This document shows positions 9,209 through 16,925 of a DNA stretch of 64,000 nt, in pieces (within the stretch, counting starts at the first letter, position 1; each line of letters begins with the position of its first letter). The translations under genes were made by a program, and so were the position numbers. A model generated the notes under the pieces. It saw nothing but the letters and a program-made list of their open reading frames with translations, did no database searches and had not been told where the DNA came from. Source of the DNA: Betaproteobacteria bacterium HGW-Betaproteobacteria-7 (GTDB lineage: Bacteria > Pseudomonadota > Gammaproteobacteria > Burkholderiales > Rhodocyclaceae); NCBI GenBank assembly GCA_002840765.1, contig PHCE01000014.1, positions 1 through 64,000 on the forward strand, given 5' to 3'.

Positions 9209-11847
9209 TTGCCTATGCTTTCGCCCCCGAGAAGTTGCAGGGCTGGAAGTGGCTGGGCACCGTCGTGCTGGTTTTCTCGGTACTGATCGTGCCCAAGGTC
9301 ACGGTGGGCATCGTGGACAAAACCGGCGGATCTGCCGTCAAGATCGTCGGTAACGTACCCTTCGGTGTGGCCGCGCTGGGCAGCATCACCAGCACAATCG
9401 GCAACACGCTGACCAGCCTGTTCGAAACGGCCTTCCAGGTTATCCCGGGCGTCGGAGCGCTCCCTGTCGAACTGAGCTACCAGCAGAACGGACTGATGTT
9501 CGGCAACCGCCTGATCCGTGAAACCGGCAATGTAGTGTTCCAGGATCCGGCCTTCCGCACCGACCTGATCAATTTCATCCACAACTGCACGACCTACGAC
9601 CTGATCGACGGCACGCTTGATCCGGCAGTCTTTTCTGCATCGGACGATGTCTGGCCACTGATGGCCTCACCCAATCCGGCGCGCTTTTCCACGCTAACCG
9701 GTGCCGGCGGCAGTGTCGGCGTCGATACCTGCCCCAACGTCTATCTGAGCCTCAATGGCCGCTTGCCAGCCCAGATCACCCGCATCCAGGGGCGCCTGGC
9801 TTTCCAGCTCAACCCGACCTTGCCCGGCGCTGCCGCCGCAGCGGCCATCGCCGGACAAATCCAGCAGGCCTATCTCAAGAACAGCATCGCCACCGCGGCG
9901 GCAACGGCGGCCGATCTCATCCGGCAGAACGCCATGCTCAACGCGCTTGAGGACACCAGCAAGATCGTTGGCCAGAAGGTCAATGATCCGGCGGCGATGG
10001 TGTTGGCGGTTGGTCGAGCGCAAGCGGTGGCCCAGCAGAACGCCTCCTGGCTCAATTACGGCAAAGTGGCCGAGCAGGCCCTGCCGGTTTTTAGAAACGT
10101 GGTCGAGGCGGTCACCTATGCGATGTTCCCCCTCATGGTCCTGCTGCTCCTGCTCACCAGCGGACGGGAAACAATGCTGGCCTTCAAGGGCTATGCGGCC
10201 GTACTGATCTGGATTCAGCTGTGGCCACCGCTCTATGCCATCCTGAACTACATGGCCTCAATCTATGCGGCCTACGACCTTGCCGCTGCGGCCGACCTTG
10301 GGACGGGGAGCAAATCACTGGCATTGCAGACAGCTTCAACGATCTATTCGCGGGCGATCTCGGGTGAGGCCGTTGTCGGTTACCTCGCCATCAGCATTCC
10401 ATTCATTGCCTGGGCCGCCCTGAAGCGCATGGAAAACTTCGGAACAGCGCTGGTCGGTGGCTTGTCGGGGTTGCAAGGAATGATCTCGGGCGGCACCTCA
10501 GCAGCCACCGTTGGTAACGTCTCGATGGGAAACGTCGGCATGGACCAGATGCAACTGGCGCCCAACCGGACCTCGGCGTTCATGAGCAGTTGGCAAAACG
10601 ACCTATCTGGAAATACGTTCTCGTCGAATGCACTGACCGGGCGTACGGCCGTCAGCCTGCTGCGCAATCAGGGGTTTGCTTCCCGGATGGTTTCGATGCG
10701 GGTATCGGAGCAAGACGTCGCCCAAGCCAGCAAGCAGGTCGATGCAGCTCAAAACGAGAGTACCGCAGCCAACACCGAACGCTCAGCCATCTTGTCAGAG
10801 GCATTCTCTCGAGGATTGAGCAAATTGCGCTCATCGCGTAGTAGCAGCGGCTCCACGTCCAGCAGCTTCGAGCAAATGGGAGAAACGTTGAACGAGATGA
10901 ATCAAATTACCAAGAGCGTCGCGGAAAATACAGGACTGAGCCAAGCGCAGGTCGCACGCATCGCTTTCGGTGCAGCCGGGCATGTCGGGATCAACACAGG
11001 TTTCGCTGGAGGCCAGTTGAGAGCAAGTGCGGAGAAATCCTATCTGTCGAGTCTATCGCTACAGGAGCAGAAAGCGCTGGCCAGCATGAGCGGAGAGCAG
11101 TTGGTCGCGTTCAAGCAATTTGGCGACAGGGTATCCCGAGATAGCAGTTTCTTGAATGCAGTCTCCAGCGACTCCCGCGACGCCCAGGAAATGTCGTCCC
11201 GGCTCGGTTCAACTGTCGCGCGCTCCGAACGAGCCGAAGCGAGCCTTGCCGAGCGCACCAGCTTTGCCGAGCGGGTATCCTCGGCGTATGAAAAAGGTGA
11301 GTCCATTTCCATCGACATTGCACAGGACCCCCACAATCTTGAGATGTTTATGCGCTACGCCGAGGAATACGGCGGCGACAGTGCGGCAGTTCATGCCTTG
11401 ATGGAATCGGAATTGGCTCGGCAGTCCCCGCGCCCAAACCGGGTGTTTTCCGACGGGACGGCACTGCCTGCTTCCTTTGGGGAGATTCGGGATCAACATA
11501 TACAGCAGCGAGGCAATACTACGCTGACACCCGACATCATCCATCAGCATCAATCCAATCGTGATCAAATCTCACACTTTGAGAATGCCGCCCCATCCCG
11601 AGGGAGCGCACCGGCGACATCACCAATCCGAGAGGAAGTTCATGCCCGCGGTAATCAAATTCGCTCAGACGCTGGATCACGCCGCGCTGACTTCGACTCC
11701 AAGGCTGAGATCATCAAGACGGATGATGGAACGCTCGCATCGAAGAAATCGCTGCTTGTGCAATCGGGAAAACAGGTAGGCAGAGACGCAGGAGCGACAT
11801 TCGACAATGCCAAAGAGGTGGTGAACGACTTGCTCAAGAAAAAGTAA
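9073..11847 (+). CDS. traG: TraG, mating-pair stabilisation and entry-exclusion partner protein
   Basis: A 924-aa inner-membrane protein. The N-terminal ~480 residues contain several TM segments (near residues 30-75 and 345-460) and the TraG_N pattern, including the cysteines in NFIHNCTTYDL and VDTCPNVYLSL. The C-terminal ~420 residues are a soluble, Ser/Glu/Gln-rich, coiled-coil-prone periplasmic region. In F-type systems TraG acts in pilus assembly and mating-pair stabilisation, and its C-terminal part is the target of entry exclusion. Third-position GC drops in the last ~1.2 kb, consistent with rapid divergence of that domain. Confidence 0.9.
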   Translation: MWEIFAYQNADSLFGVFNAAAAIHASGDYAAALAAVAFCGFVAALIAYAFAPEKLQGWKWLGTVVLVFSVLIVPKVTVGIVDKTGGSAVKIVGNVPFGVAALGSITSTIGNTLTSLFETAFQVIPGVGALPVELSYQQNGLMFGNRLIRETGNVVFQDPAFRTDLINFIHNCTTYDLIDGTLDPAVFSASDDVWPLMASPNPARFSTLTGAGGSVGVDTCPNVYLSLNGRLPAQITRIQGRLAFQLNPTLPGAAAAAAIAGQIQQAYLKNSIATAAATAADLIRQNAMLNALEDTSKIVGQKVNDPAAMVLAVGRAQAVAQQNASWLNYGKVAEQALPVFRNVVEAVTYAMFPLMVLLLLLTSGRETMLAFKGYAAVLIWIQLWPPLYAILNYMASIYAAYDLAAAADLGTGSKSLALQTASTIYSRAISGEAVVGYLAISIPFIAWAALKRMENFGTALVGGLSGLQGMISGGTSAATVGNVSMGNVGMDQMQLAPNRTSAFMSSWQNDLSGNTFSSNALTGRTAVSLLRNQGFASRMVSMRVSEQDVAQASKQVDAAQNESTAANTERSAILSEAFSRGLSKLRSSRSSSGSTSSSFEQMGETLNEMNQITKSVAENTGLSQAQVARIAFGAAGHVGINTGFAGGQLRASAEKSYLSSLSLQEQKALASMSGEQLVAFKQFGDRVSRDSSFLNAVSSDSRDAQEMSSRLGSTVARSERAEASLAERTSFAERVSSAYEKGESISIDIAQDPHNLEMFMRYAEEYGGDSAAVHALMESELARQSPRPNRVFSDGTALPASFGEIRDQHIQQRGNTTLTPDIIHQHQSNRDQISHFENAAPSRGSAPATSPIREEVHARGNQIRSDAGSRRADFDSKAEIIKTDDGTLASKKSLLVQSGKQVGRDAGATFDNAKEVVNDLLKKK

Positions 11848-11851
11848 GTCA

Positions 11852-12172
11852 TCAGCCGGCGGAACCTCGATCCCAGCGATGCATTTCGCCCCCATTGCCC
11901 CCTGGTTTCGTAAACGGTGGGTGCCCTTCATCACGCCAGTAGTTTGCCGCCATGTCTTTCGATGAAGTGCCATCACTTGGAAATTTGCTTTCGCCCCACC
12001 CAAGGGATCGCCTCTTTTTTCCGATGCAGGCCAGAGCACCGCTGATGGGCACCGCGAAAAGTACGCCAACGCCCATCATCACAAGGCGGGTTCCCCAATC
12101 GCTATCCATAACGGAGAGCCAACCGATCAGGGCGCCCACTGCAATGAATCCGATAAAAATGAGTTTTCTCAT
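11852..12172 (-). CDS. Small membrane protein of unknown function, convergent to traG
   Basis: A 106-aa protein with two predicted TM segments (about residues 4-20 and 30-50) and a hydrophilic, glycine-rich tail. The start is supported by a perfect AGGAGG five bases upstream of the ATG. Its 3' end lies 4 bases from the end of traG on the other strand. Entry-exclusion proteins are often small inner-membrane proteins encoded beside traG, so that role is a reasonable guess, but no family motif supports it. Confidence 0.6.
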   Translation of the reverse strand: MRKLIFIGFIAVGALIGWLSVMDSDWGTRLVMMGVGVLFAVPISGALACIGKKRRSLGWGESKFPSDGTSSKDMAANYWRDEGHPPFTKPGGNGGEMHRWDRGSAG

Positions 12173-12503
12173 CTCAGCCTCCTAAATTCAGAGTACCTCT
12201 GGTGGCACTGGTTGCAAGCTATGGTGACCTATCCAGCTAACATTTCCACTACCAAGAGCAGGCATCGAAAATGAATCTCATATGGAATCATCTTTTTCTA
12301 AGCAGCAATACCGTTCTTGCTCGAAAGGAAATGTACAAAGCAGATACTTTGACTGCTGAACATCAAACCAATCAACACACAGAACTCGATACCCTTTGCT
12401 CGGCAAAAATGAACTTTTTCTACCATCCTGAGGACTCATTCATGCGTGCAATCTTGGTTAAGTTTGTCGTACTATAGAGTCCATCAACAGAAGGAGTTTT
12501 GCT
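12173..12503. other. Intergenic boundary between transfer module and cargo
   Basis: About 330 bases, clearly AT-richer than the tra operon. One 68-codon frame exists at 12271-12477 but has no ribosome binding site and no recognisable composition. A TACTAT box (12470-12475) lies about 30 bases before the start of the next gene and is a possible -10 element without a good -35. Confidence 0.4.
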
Positions 12504-12683
12504 TTGAAGTCCGCACACGTGGTTTCATACAACGGGTATCCCTTGTCCAAGAAGGATCGGCAAGAGGCTTTTGTTGTCCGTGCAGGAGACCAGCGCTTGT
12601 CTCAGGAGCAAGCGATTGACCAAGCTCGTCTGATCCCAAAGAGTGTCGTTTCGCAGTTCAAGGTGGTTCGCTGGGTTAGATAG
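12504..12683 (+). CDS. Small 59-aa protein, first gene of a putative two-gene nucleotidyltransferase module
   Basis: A TTG start at 12504 preceded by AGAAGGAG at good spacing opens a 59-residue frame ending at TAG 12683, only 12 bases before the next gene. The protein is basic and helical, with segments such as YNGYPLSKKDRQEAF and SVVSQFKVVRW. It has no TM segment and no recognisable DNA-binding motif. Position and size fit an antitoxin or small regulator for the nucleotidyltransferase-fold protein behind it. That role is inference only. Confidence 0.6.
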   Translation: MKSAHVVSYNGYPLSKKDRQEAFVVRAGDQRLSQEQAIDQARLIPKSVVSQFKVVRWVR

Positions 12684-12695
12684 CCCGCTTGCTGC

Positions 12696-13511
12696 ATGCA
12701 GACTAGCAGCCCCTCAGATTTAGGCTGGTTTACTCCACCAGACCTCGACCTCCTCTTCACAGCACTTTCTCGATTACCAAATCCAGGCTCCGTAATACTT
12801 ATCGGAGGCCAGTCGCTCTCGTTCTGGGTGGATTACTTCGACATCCCTATGCCGAGGTTGGAATCCTTGTATTTGACCCAAGATGCAGACTTTCTTGGCA
12901 CACATAGAGATGCTGAGTTGTTGGCCAAGGAACTGGGAGCTGAGATCAGGCTTGCCACTATGGACGATAACACGTCGAACTTGGCGACATTGCTCTATCA
13001 AGGCGTTGAGGGAAAGAAGTTGCTGATTGACATTCTGAGCGTAGTTATCGGTCTTGACGAGTCGGAAGTAAAGAAACGCGCCATCATGATAGAGGGACGC
13101 GGACAACAACTTCATATCCTTCACCCATTACTCTGCCTTAAAAGCCGCATCGAAAACCTGAGGACGTTACCAAGCAAGCGCAACGGCAATGGAATTTCAC
13201 AAGCTCAAGTTGCCGTTGAGGTCGCCCGGAAGTACATTCGAGCGCTCCTTTCTCAACCCACAGAGCGGGATGCCATCAATGCCGCGCATCAGATCAAGGA
13301 TATGGCCTGGAGCCGCGCGGGTCTTTTCGTTTTCAAAGAGTATGGAATTGACCTTCTTCGTGCAGTTGAACCAGAAAAATTTCACTCCGTTCCTTTCCGG
13401 GAAAAGGACTGGCCGAATATTCTTCGATGGATAACCGATAGACGAAATCGCTCTGGTCGTACGGCTCTTCGCCTAGAAGCTATGGCCCTAGCAAAGAAAC
13501 ACCAAGGGTAG
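12696..13511 (+). CDS. Nucleotidyltransferase-fold protein (AbiEii/MNT-like), putative toxin or defence gene
   Basis: A 271-aa soluble protein. An N-terminal GGQS (residues 37-40) followed by TQDADFL (Asp63 and Asp65) and LIDIL (Asp112) reproduces the nucleotidyltransferase pattern of a glycine-rich loop, DxD and a third acid. The rest is helical, with a conserved LHPLLCLKSRIENL segment typical of AbiEii-like and related proteins. Such enzymes act as toxins that modify tRNA or as abortive-infection proteins. It is co-directional with the 59-aa gene 12 bases upstream. No known antitoxin family (AbiEi, HEPN) is adjacent, so the module would be non-canonical. Confidence 0.6.
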   Translation: MQTSSPSDLGWFTPPDLDLLFTALSRLPNPGSVILIGGQSLSFWVDYFDIPMPRLESLYLTQDADFLGTHRDAELLAKELGAEIRLATMDDNTSNLATLLYQGVEGKKLLIDILSVVIGLDESEVKKRAIMIEGRGQQLHILHPLLCLKSRIENLRTLPSKRNGNGISQAQVAVEVARKYIRALLSQPTERDAINAAHQIKDMAWSRAGLFVFKEYGIDLLRAVEPEKFHSVPFREKDWPNILRWITDRRNRSGRTALRLEAMALAKKHQG

Positions 13512-13616
13512 ATAGGCCACGCAATAAAAGTCCGAGTGAACTCTTTTCCAATTTCGTCAGGCTGATGAAATATTGAGCGGAACTGCCAGCAATGCTGGTA
13601 GTGGATCAATTCAACG

Positions 13617-13650
13617 CATGTCCGAAAAATGTAGTCATATTTCGGACATG
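13617..13650. repeat. Perfect 11-bp inverted repeat with 12-bp spacer
   Basis: The arms CATGTCCGAAA (13617-13627) and TTTCGGACATG (13640-13650) are exact reverse complements around a 12-base AT-rich spacer. It lies between the convergent ends of the nucleotidyltransferase gene and the 143-aa gene. No T-run follows either arm, so it is a weak terminator candidate. A protein binding site or a recombination or transposition remnant is equally possible. Confidence 0.6.
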
Positions 13651-13691
13651 CTATAGAGATGGTCCTGCACAATAAAGGCAAAGACTTTCGA

Positions 13692-14123
13692 TTACCTTGC
13701 CGATGGTCCTTCGGTATTCACCCCCTCCAAGCGGCCCTTTTTAACCAACTCTCTCTCAACATAGTCGACCGCCTTCATCAAACTCGCCGTGTTCTGCATG
13801 GTGATCCAGGCATCTGCCAAGTTAAACGCCTCAGCCAGCGACCGGCCTTCATCATCCGTCGGGGCCCGCCCCTCGCGGATTAAGCACACGATAAGCTCTT
13901 GCGCCACGTCGAAGGTTTCCTCAAGTTCATTGCGCCCATAGAGGTAGCACAACGCACCGGAAAGATTGAATACACCGGCCAGCGAGCACGCATAGTCAAC
14001 ATCGTATTGCCCAGCCAGTAGCATTTGGAGATGCATTCTGGGAGCGATGACAATGTCAGCTTTCTGCTTAGCTGTCAGGGGCTTGGCGACCGGTCGTATG
14101 GTCCGTTTGCTTTTCTTGCGCAT
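13692..14123 (-). CDS. Conserved-looking protein of unknown function (143 aa)
   Basis: The N-terminus is strongly basic (RKKSKRTIRP), followed by a mostly helical acidic domain (DYACSLAGVFNLSGALCYLYG, then a long helix ending VDYVERELVKKG). No TM segment or enzyme motif is visible. The ATG at 14123 was preferred over a GTG two codons upstream. The basic tail suggests nucleic-acid contact, but the function is unknown. Codon use resembles the rest of the cargo. Confidence 0.6.
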   Translation of the reverse strand: MRKKSKRTIRPVAKPLTAKQKADIVIAPRMHLQMLLAGQYDVDYACSLAGVFNLSGALCYLYGRNELEETFDVAQELIVCLIREGRAPTDDEGRSLAEAFNLADAWITMQNTASLMKAVDYVERELVKKGRLEGVNTEGPSAR

Positions 14124-14309
14124 ACGCACATTTTAGCGTGCGCCACGACACCAGCGAATGTAGGGTTTCTGGGCGCCTCGAGTTCGAGTTGGGAGACAAC
14201 GTAGCCTCATAGAGACGAAGGTTGCCACCGTTGGCCTGTTTCGCTCAATCGGGCGGCAATGCACCGCTACATGCCGTCCAGCCTTGAGAGGGCTCAAACG
14301 ACAGCTTCT

Positions 14310-14996
14310 CTATCCAGCCACCACCAGAGAGCGGTCCTGATGTTCGTCTCTGACCCGTCGTGCATCGGCAAATGAATCGATCCCGGCGCAGTCACGCGTG
14401 ACCAAATCAAGCTCAACCCGGCCCCCAGTCGGCGAGTTAGTCCAGTAGTAACCCTCAAGCCGCGAATCGCCAGTGGTCAGACGGAGGTCACCGAATCCGG
14501 TGGTAATCTTGTTCTCACCCAAGTGAAGACGCTGCATTTCGAAGACGTATTTCAGTTGCGCTCGGGCACTTCTGGGATCAACGACCAAGGTCTCGAGCGT
14601 CGAGTGTGCGGGCTGCATCGACGTATACGACTGGATAGTGAGAAAGAAATAGGTCTGCTTGATCACAAATGCAATTTGTATCGGATCCATCGGATTTGCC
14701 GCGTCCGCGGACTTGAAGTCGGTAAATAACTCGCCCCACCACAAACCGTGAACCATACGGCGGCCCAGCAACCAAGAAAGCCATGATCGAGTCCAGTTGA
14801 GTTTGGAGAATGCGAGTACAAGAAGGGGCGGTATGCCGATCGCAGTAGAGGCAGTTTGTAGGAGAACCTTCAGCGGGGCTTCCTGTAGTTCGCTCCATCG
14901 AAGAAACATGATTCCAATCGCTACCAATAAGGCTGCTCCTATGGACACCCGAATCAGGCGCACCAGATCAGCGTAGGTCAGGCTAACCGGCATCAT
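14310..14996 (-). CDS. Two-TM beta-barrel protein resembling CBASS effector Cap15
   Basis: A 228-aa protein with two N-terminal TM helices (about residues 15-33 and 43-63) and a beta-rich cytosolic domain from residue ~82. The domain opens with HGLWWGEL and closes with LEGYYWTNSPTGGRVEL, with QTYFFLTIQSYTS and a LKYVFEM strand between. This order (GxWxGxL, Q-T-aromatic strand, LEGxY, GG/RG strand) is that of the Cap15/S-2TMbeta family, which binds a cyclic nucleotide through the barrel and disrupts the inner membrane. Its ATG overlaps the stop of the DAC-like gene (ATGA), so the two are translationally coupled. The family call is from motif memory and needs a profile search. Confidence 0.68.
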   Translation of the reverse strand: MMPVSLTYADLVRLIRVSIGAALLVAIGIMFLRWSELQEAPLKVLLQTASTAIGIPPLLVLAFSKLNWTRSWLSWLLGRRMVHGLWWGELFTDFKSADAANPMDPIQIAFVIKQTYFFLTIQSYTSMQPAHSTLETLVVDPRSARAQLKYVFEMQRLHLGENKITTGFGDLRLTTGDSRLEGYYWTNSPTGGRVELDLVTRDCAGIDSFADARRVRDEHQDRSLVVAG

Positions 14997-15493
14997 GGGA
15001 GTACCTCATTCAAAATGAGCGCTCCCGATTCATATATTGACACTACTCGTTCCTGCGTCAGAAGGCCCACCATCACGATTCCGCTGACTCGGGATGCGAG
15101 CAGTGCAGTCATGTGACGTGCTCCGGTCGCGCGCGGCAAAGCGTCCCCCGTGTCAGGCAGAGGGGGGGCAATGAACTGGCAAAGGTGGGTAAGGCATACC
15201 GAATTTGCTTGCACGAAGTGAAAGCCATCGTGCCACCGTGACGATCTTCTGGCTGTTCGGGCCAACACGTCGCTTATAGCACTGAGACCGGAAACCGGAA
15301 GGTCAAAACTCTCGGTTCCGGCGACCTCTAGAGGGAGGAACGACAGCGTAGCAAGCGAATCGTAGAAAACGATACCAAGACCGGAAAAATCATCTGATAA
15401 CTTGGGCGCAGTCAGTGTCAGCAGTTGAAGGGCAAGGAGTGCTTGAGGCGAGGGAATATCGGTTCTCCAGGCCGGCTTTGGCGCATTTGTCAT
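14993..15493 (-). CDS. Stand-alone diadenylate-cyclase-like (DisA_N/DAC) domain protein
   Basis: A 166-aa soluble protein made almost entirely of a DAC-like domain. The pattern aligns by eye with DisA and CdaA: a FDLPVSG strand-turn, an ASP-GLY pair (HDGF, Asp89-Gly90, where DisA has DGA), then TGARHMTA (residues 123-130, where DisA has TGTRHRTA), and a final VVSIYESG strand. DAC enzymes make c-di-AMP from ATP using the DGA and RHR motifs. Here the third residue of each motif differs (Phe91, Met128), so activity may be altered or lost. It lacks the DNA-binding part of DisA and the membrane part of CdaA. It is the first gene of a two-gene unit with the Cap15-like protein. Confidence 0.65.
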   Translation of the reverse strand: MTNAPKPAWRTDIPSPQALLALQLLTLTAPKLSDDFSGLGIVFYDSLATLSFLPLEVAGTESFDLPVSGLSAISDVLARTARRSSRWHDGFHFVQANSVCLTHLCQFIAPPLPDTGDALPRATGARHMTALLASRVSGIVMVGLLTQERVVSIYESGALILNEVLP

Positions 15494-15761
15494 ACCGATG
15501 ATTTCATTAAAAATTGCGACCTACCTCCGTCTCTCGGATGCTGGCCCGAGCAAGCGCGTGTCGACTTTTGTCCCAAATTTCATTAATCATACTTGAAACT
15601 TGCGCGAGTGACCCCATGTGCCAAATGGTTATCCACCTGTTTAGCGCAATAGCCGATATGCCGAATGAAGCGCGGTACGAAAGGCTTGGCGCAGCTATAC
15701 AAACCTTAAGCTGTGCCTTGTGCCGTCCACCTAATCCACCCACACCCACCTCAAGCCCTAC
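15494..15761. promoter_or_regulatory. Divergent intergenic region between the DAC-like unit and the CD-NTase operon
   Basis: A 268-bp gap between two divergent defence units, which must hold both promoters. It contains small open frames on both strands that have no start signals and no recognisable products. No unambiguous sigma-70 hexamer pair or operator palindrome was found by eye. Confidence 0.5.
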
Positions 15762-16925
15762 ATGCTCAATCTAAGCGCACTTTTCTACACCGAGGTCGAT
15801 TCCGAGCCATGCCTCTTTGGAAACCTCGAACTTCTCGACGAAGATCGAGAAATAATCGCCGAGGCAAAAAACACTGTCCGGATGGCTTTGCGTGACGGCA
15901 TTCCACGCGTGTACAGAGAAGAGGGACACCCTGGCGAAGTACCGCAGCCGCGGTTCTTCACGCAGGGATCCTGGGCCTACAAGACCCTGAACGCGCCCGC
16001 GCAGGCGCCTCAACAGGCCGATGTCGATGATGGCTGTTACCTGCCGCTTAGCTTCCTGATCCAAACCGATAAGCCCAGCGTCGCGGCCGACGTGTTTTTC
16101 GAGGTGGCGGAAAAAGCTCTTCAACCGCTTGTGGATGAACGGGGATGGACTCTATCGGGCAAGCCCACATGTATCCGCATAGAGATTAGCGACTTAGCAC
16201 ACATCGACGTTCCTCTGTACGCGATCCCGGACAAGGAGTTCGCCACCTTGGTCAAGGCCGAGAACGTCAGGCGTGCCGCGCTCGATAGCGTCGCGTTCGC
16301 CGAGGCCGCTGCGGACAGTTGGGACGAAATGCCAACAACCAAGGTTCTGCTAGCTCACCGTGAGGACGGATGGACTCACTCGGATCCCCGGCCAGTCAAG
16401 AAATGGTTCGTTGACCAAGTTGAAAAGAAGGGCGTTCAACTTCGTCGCATCGTGCGCTATCTCAAGGCCTACCGGGACTGGACGTGGCCGGCCGGCGGCC
16501 CGAGCTCCATTCTGTTGATGGCTGCTGCTGCACCGTTGTTTTTCAAACAGGATCGACGCGACGACCAGGCACTGCTTGAAGTCGTCAAAGGTTTGCCATC
16601 CGCCCTCCGCAACGGCGTTAACAACCCGGCAAACATCGACGAATCACTGACCGACCGTCTTCGCGCATCCAGCAGCGAGGTCGATATGGTGGAGCAGGCT
16701 GCCTCTAGTTTTGAAGAACTCGGGCGGCAGTTTCAGGCAGCACTGGATGCAGGCAATGCCGCCCAAGCCTGTGCTTGGATGCGTAAATTGTTTGGCCCGC
16801 GCTTCCCTGACCGACCAGATTGTGCCAAGGTCAGTGCAGCGGTGTCCGCGGTTGCAGCAGCGATCGCCGCATCTCCGGCGATCGCTGGCCCCTCCGAGTT
16901 AATGGGACGGACTCGTGCTGGATGA
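15762..16925 (+). CDS. CBASS CD-NTase, DncV-like cyclic-nucleotide synthase
   Basis: A 387-aa nucleotidyltransferase. [13 protein letters not shown] (Gly69-Ser70), then ADVDDG (Asp87 and Asp89) and HIDVPLY (Asp149) form the full catalytic set. The [12 protein letters not shown] wording is typical of the DncV (clade A-like) group, which makes 3',3'-cGAMP and related signals after phage sensing. The C-terminus ends in ...RTRAG. A terminal small residue suits thioester formation by Cap2, and Cap2 and Cap3 follow directly. The stop overlaps the cap2 start (ATGA). No effector gene lies downstream in this operon. Confidence 0.88.
   Translation: MLNLSALFYTEVDSEPCLFGNLELLDEDREIIAEAKNTVRMALRDGIPRVYREEGHPGEVPQPRFFTQGSWAYKTLNAPAQAPQQADVDDGCYLPLSFLIQTDKPSVAADVFFEVAEKALQPLVDERGWTLSGKPTCIRIEISDLAHIDVPLYAIPDKEFATLVKAENVRRAALDSVAFAEAAADSWDEMPTTKVLLAHREDGWTHSDPRPVKKWFVDQVEKKGVQLRRIVRYLKAYRDWTWPAGGPSSILLMAAAAPLFFKQDRRDDQALLEVVKGLPSALRNGVNNPANIDESLTDRLRASSSEVDMVEQAASSFEELGRQFQAALDAGNAAQACAWMRKLFGPRFPDRPDCAKVSAAVSAVAAAIAASPAIAGPSELMGRTRAG

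Noticed and set aside
12271..12477. 68-codon frame in the spacer before the cargo
   Set aside because: No ribosome binding site, random-looking composition, and better genes on both sides.
15507..15774. Short frames on both strands in the DAC/CD-NTase divergent region
   Set aside because: They overlap each other and the expected promoters and show no start signals.
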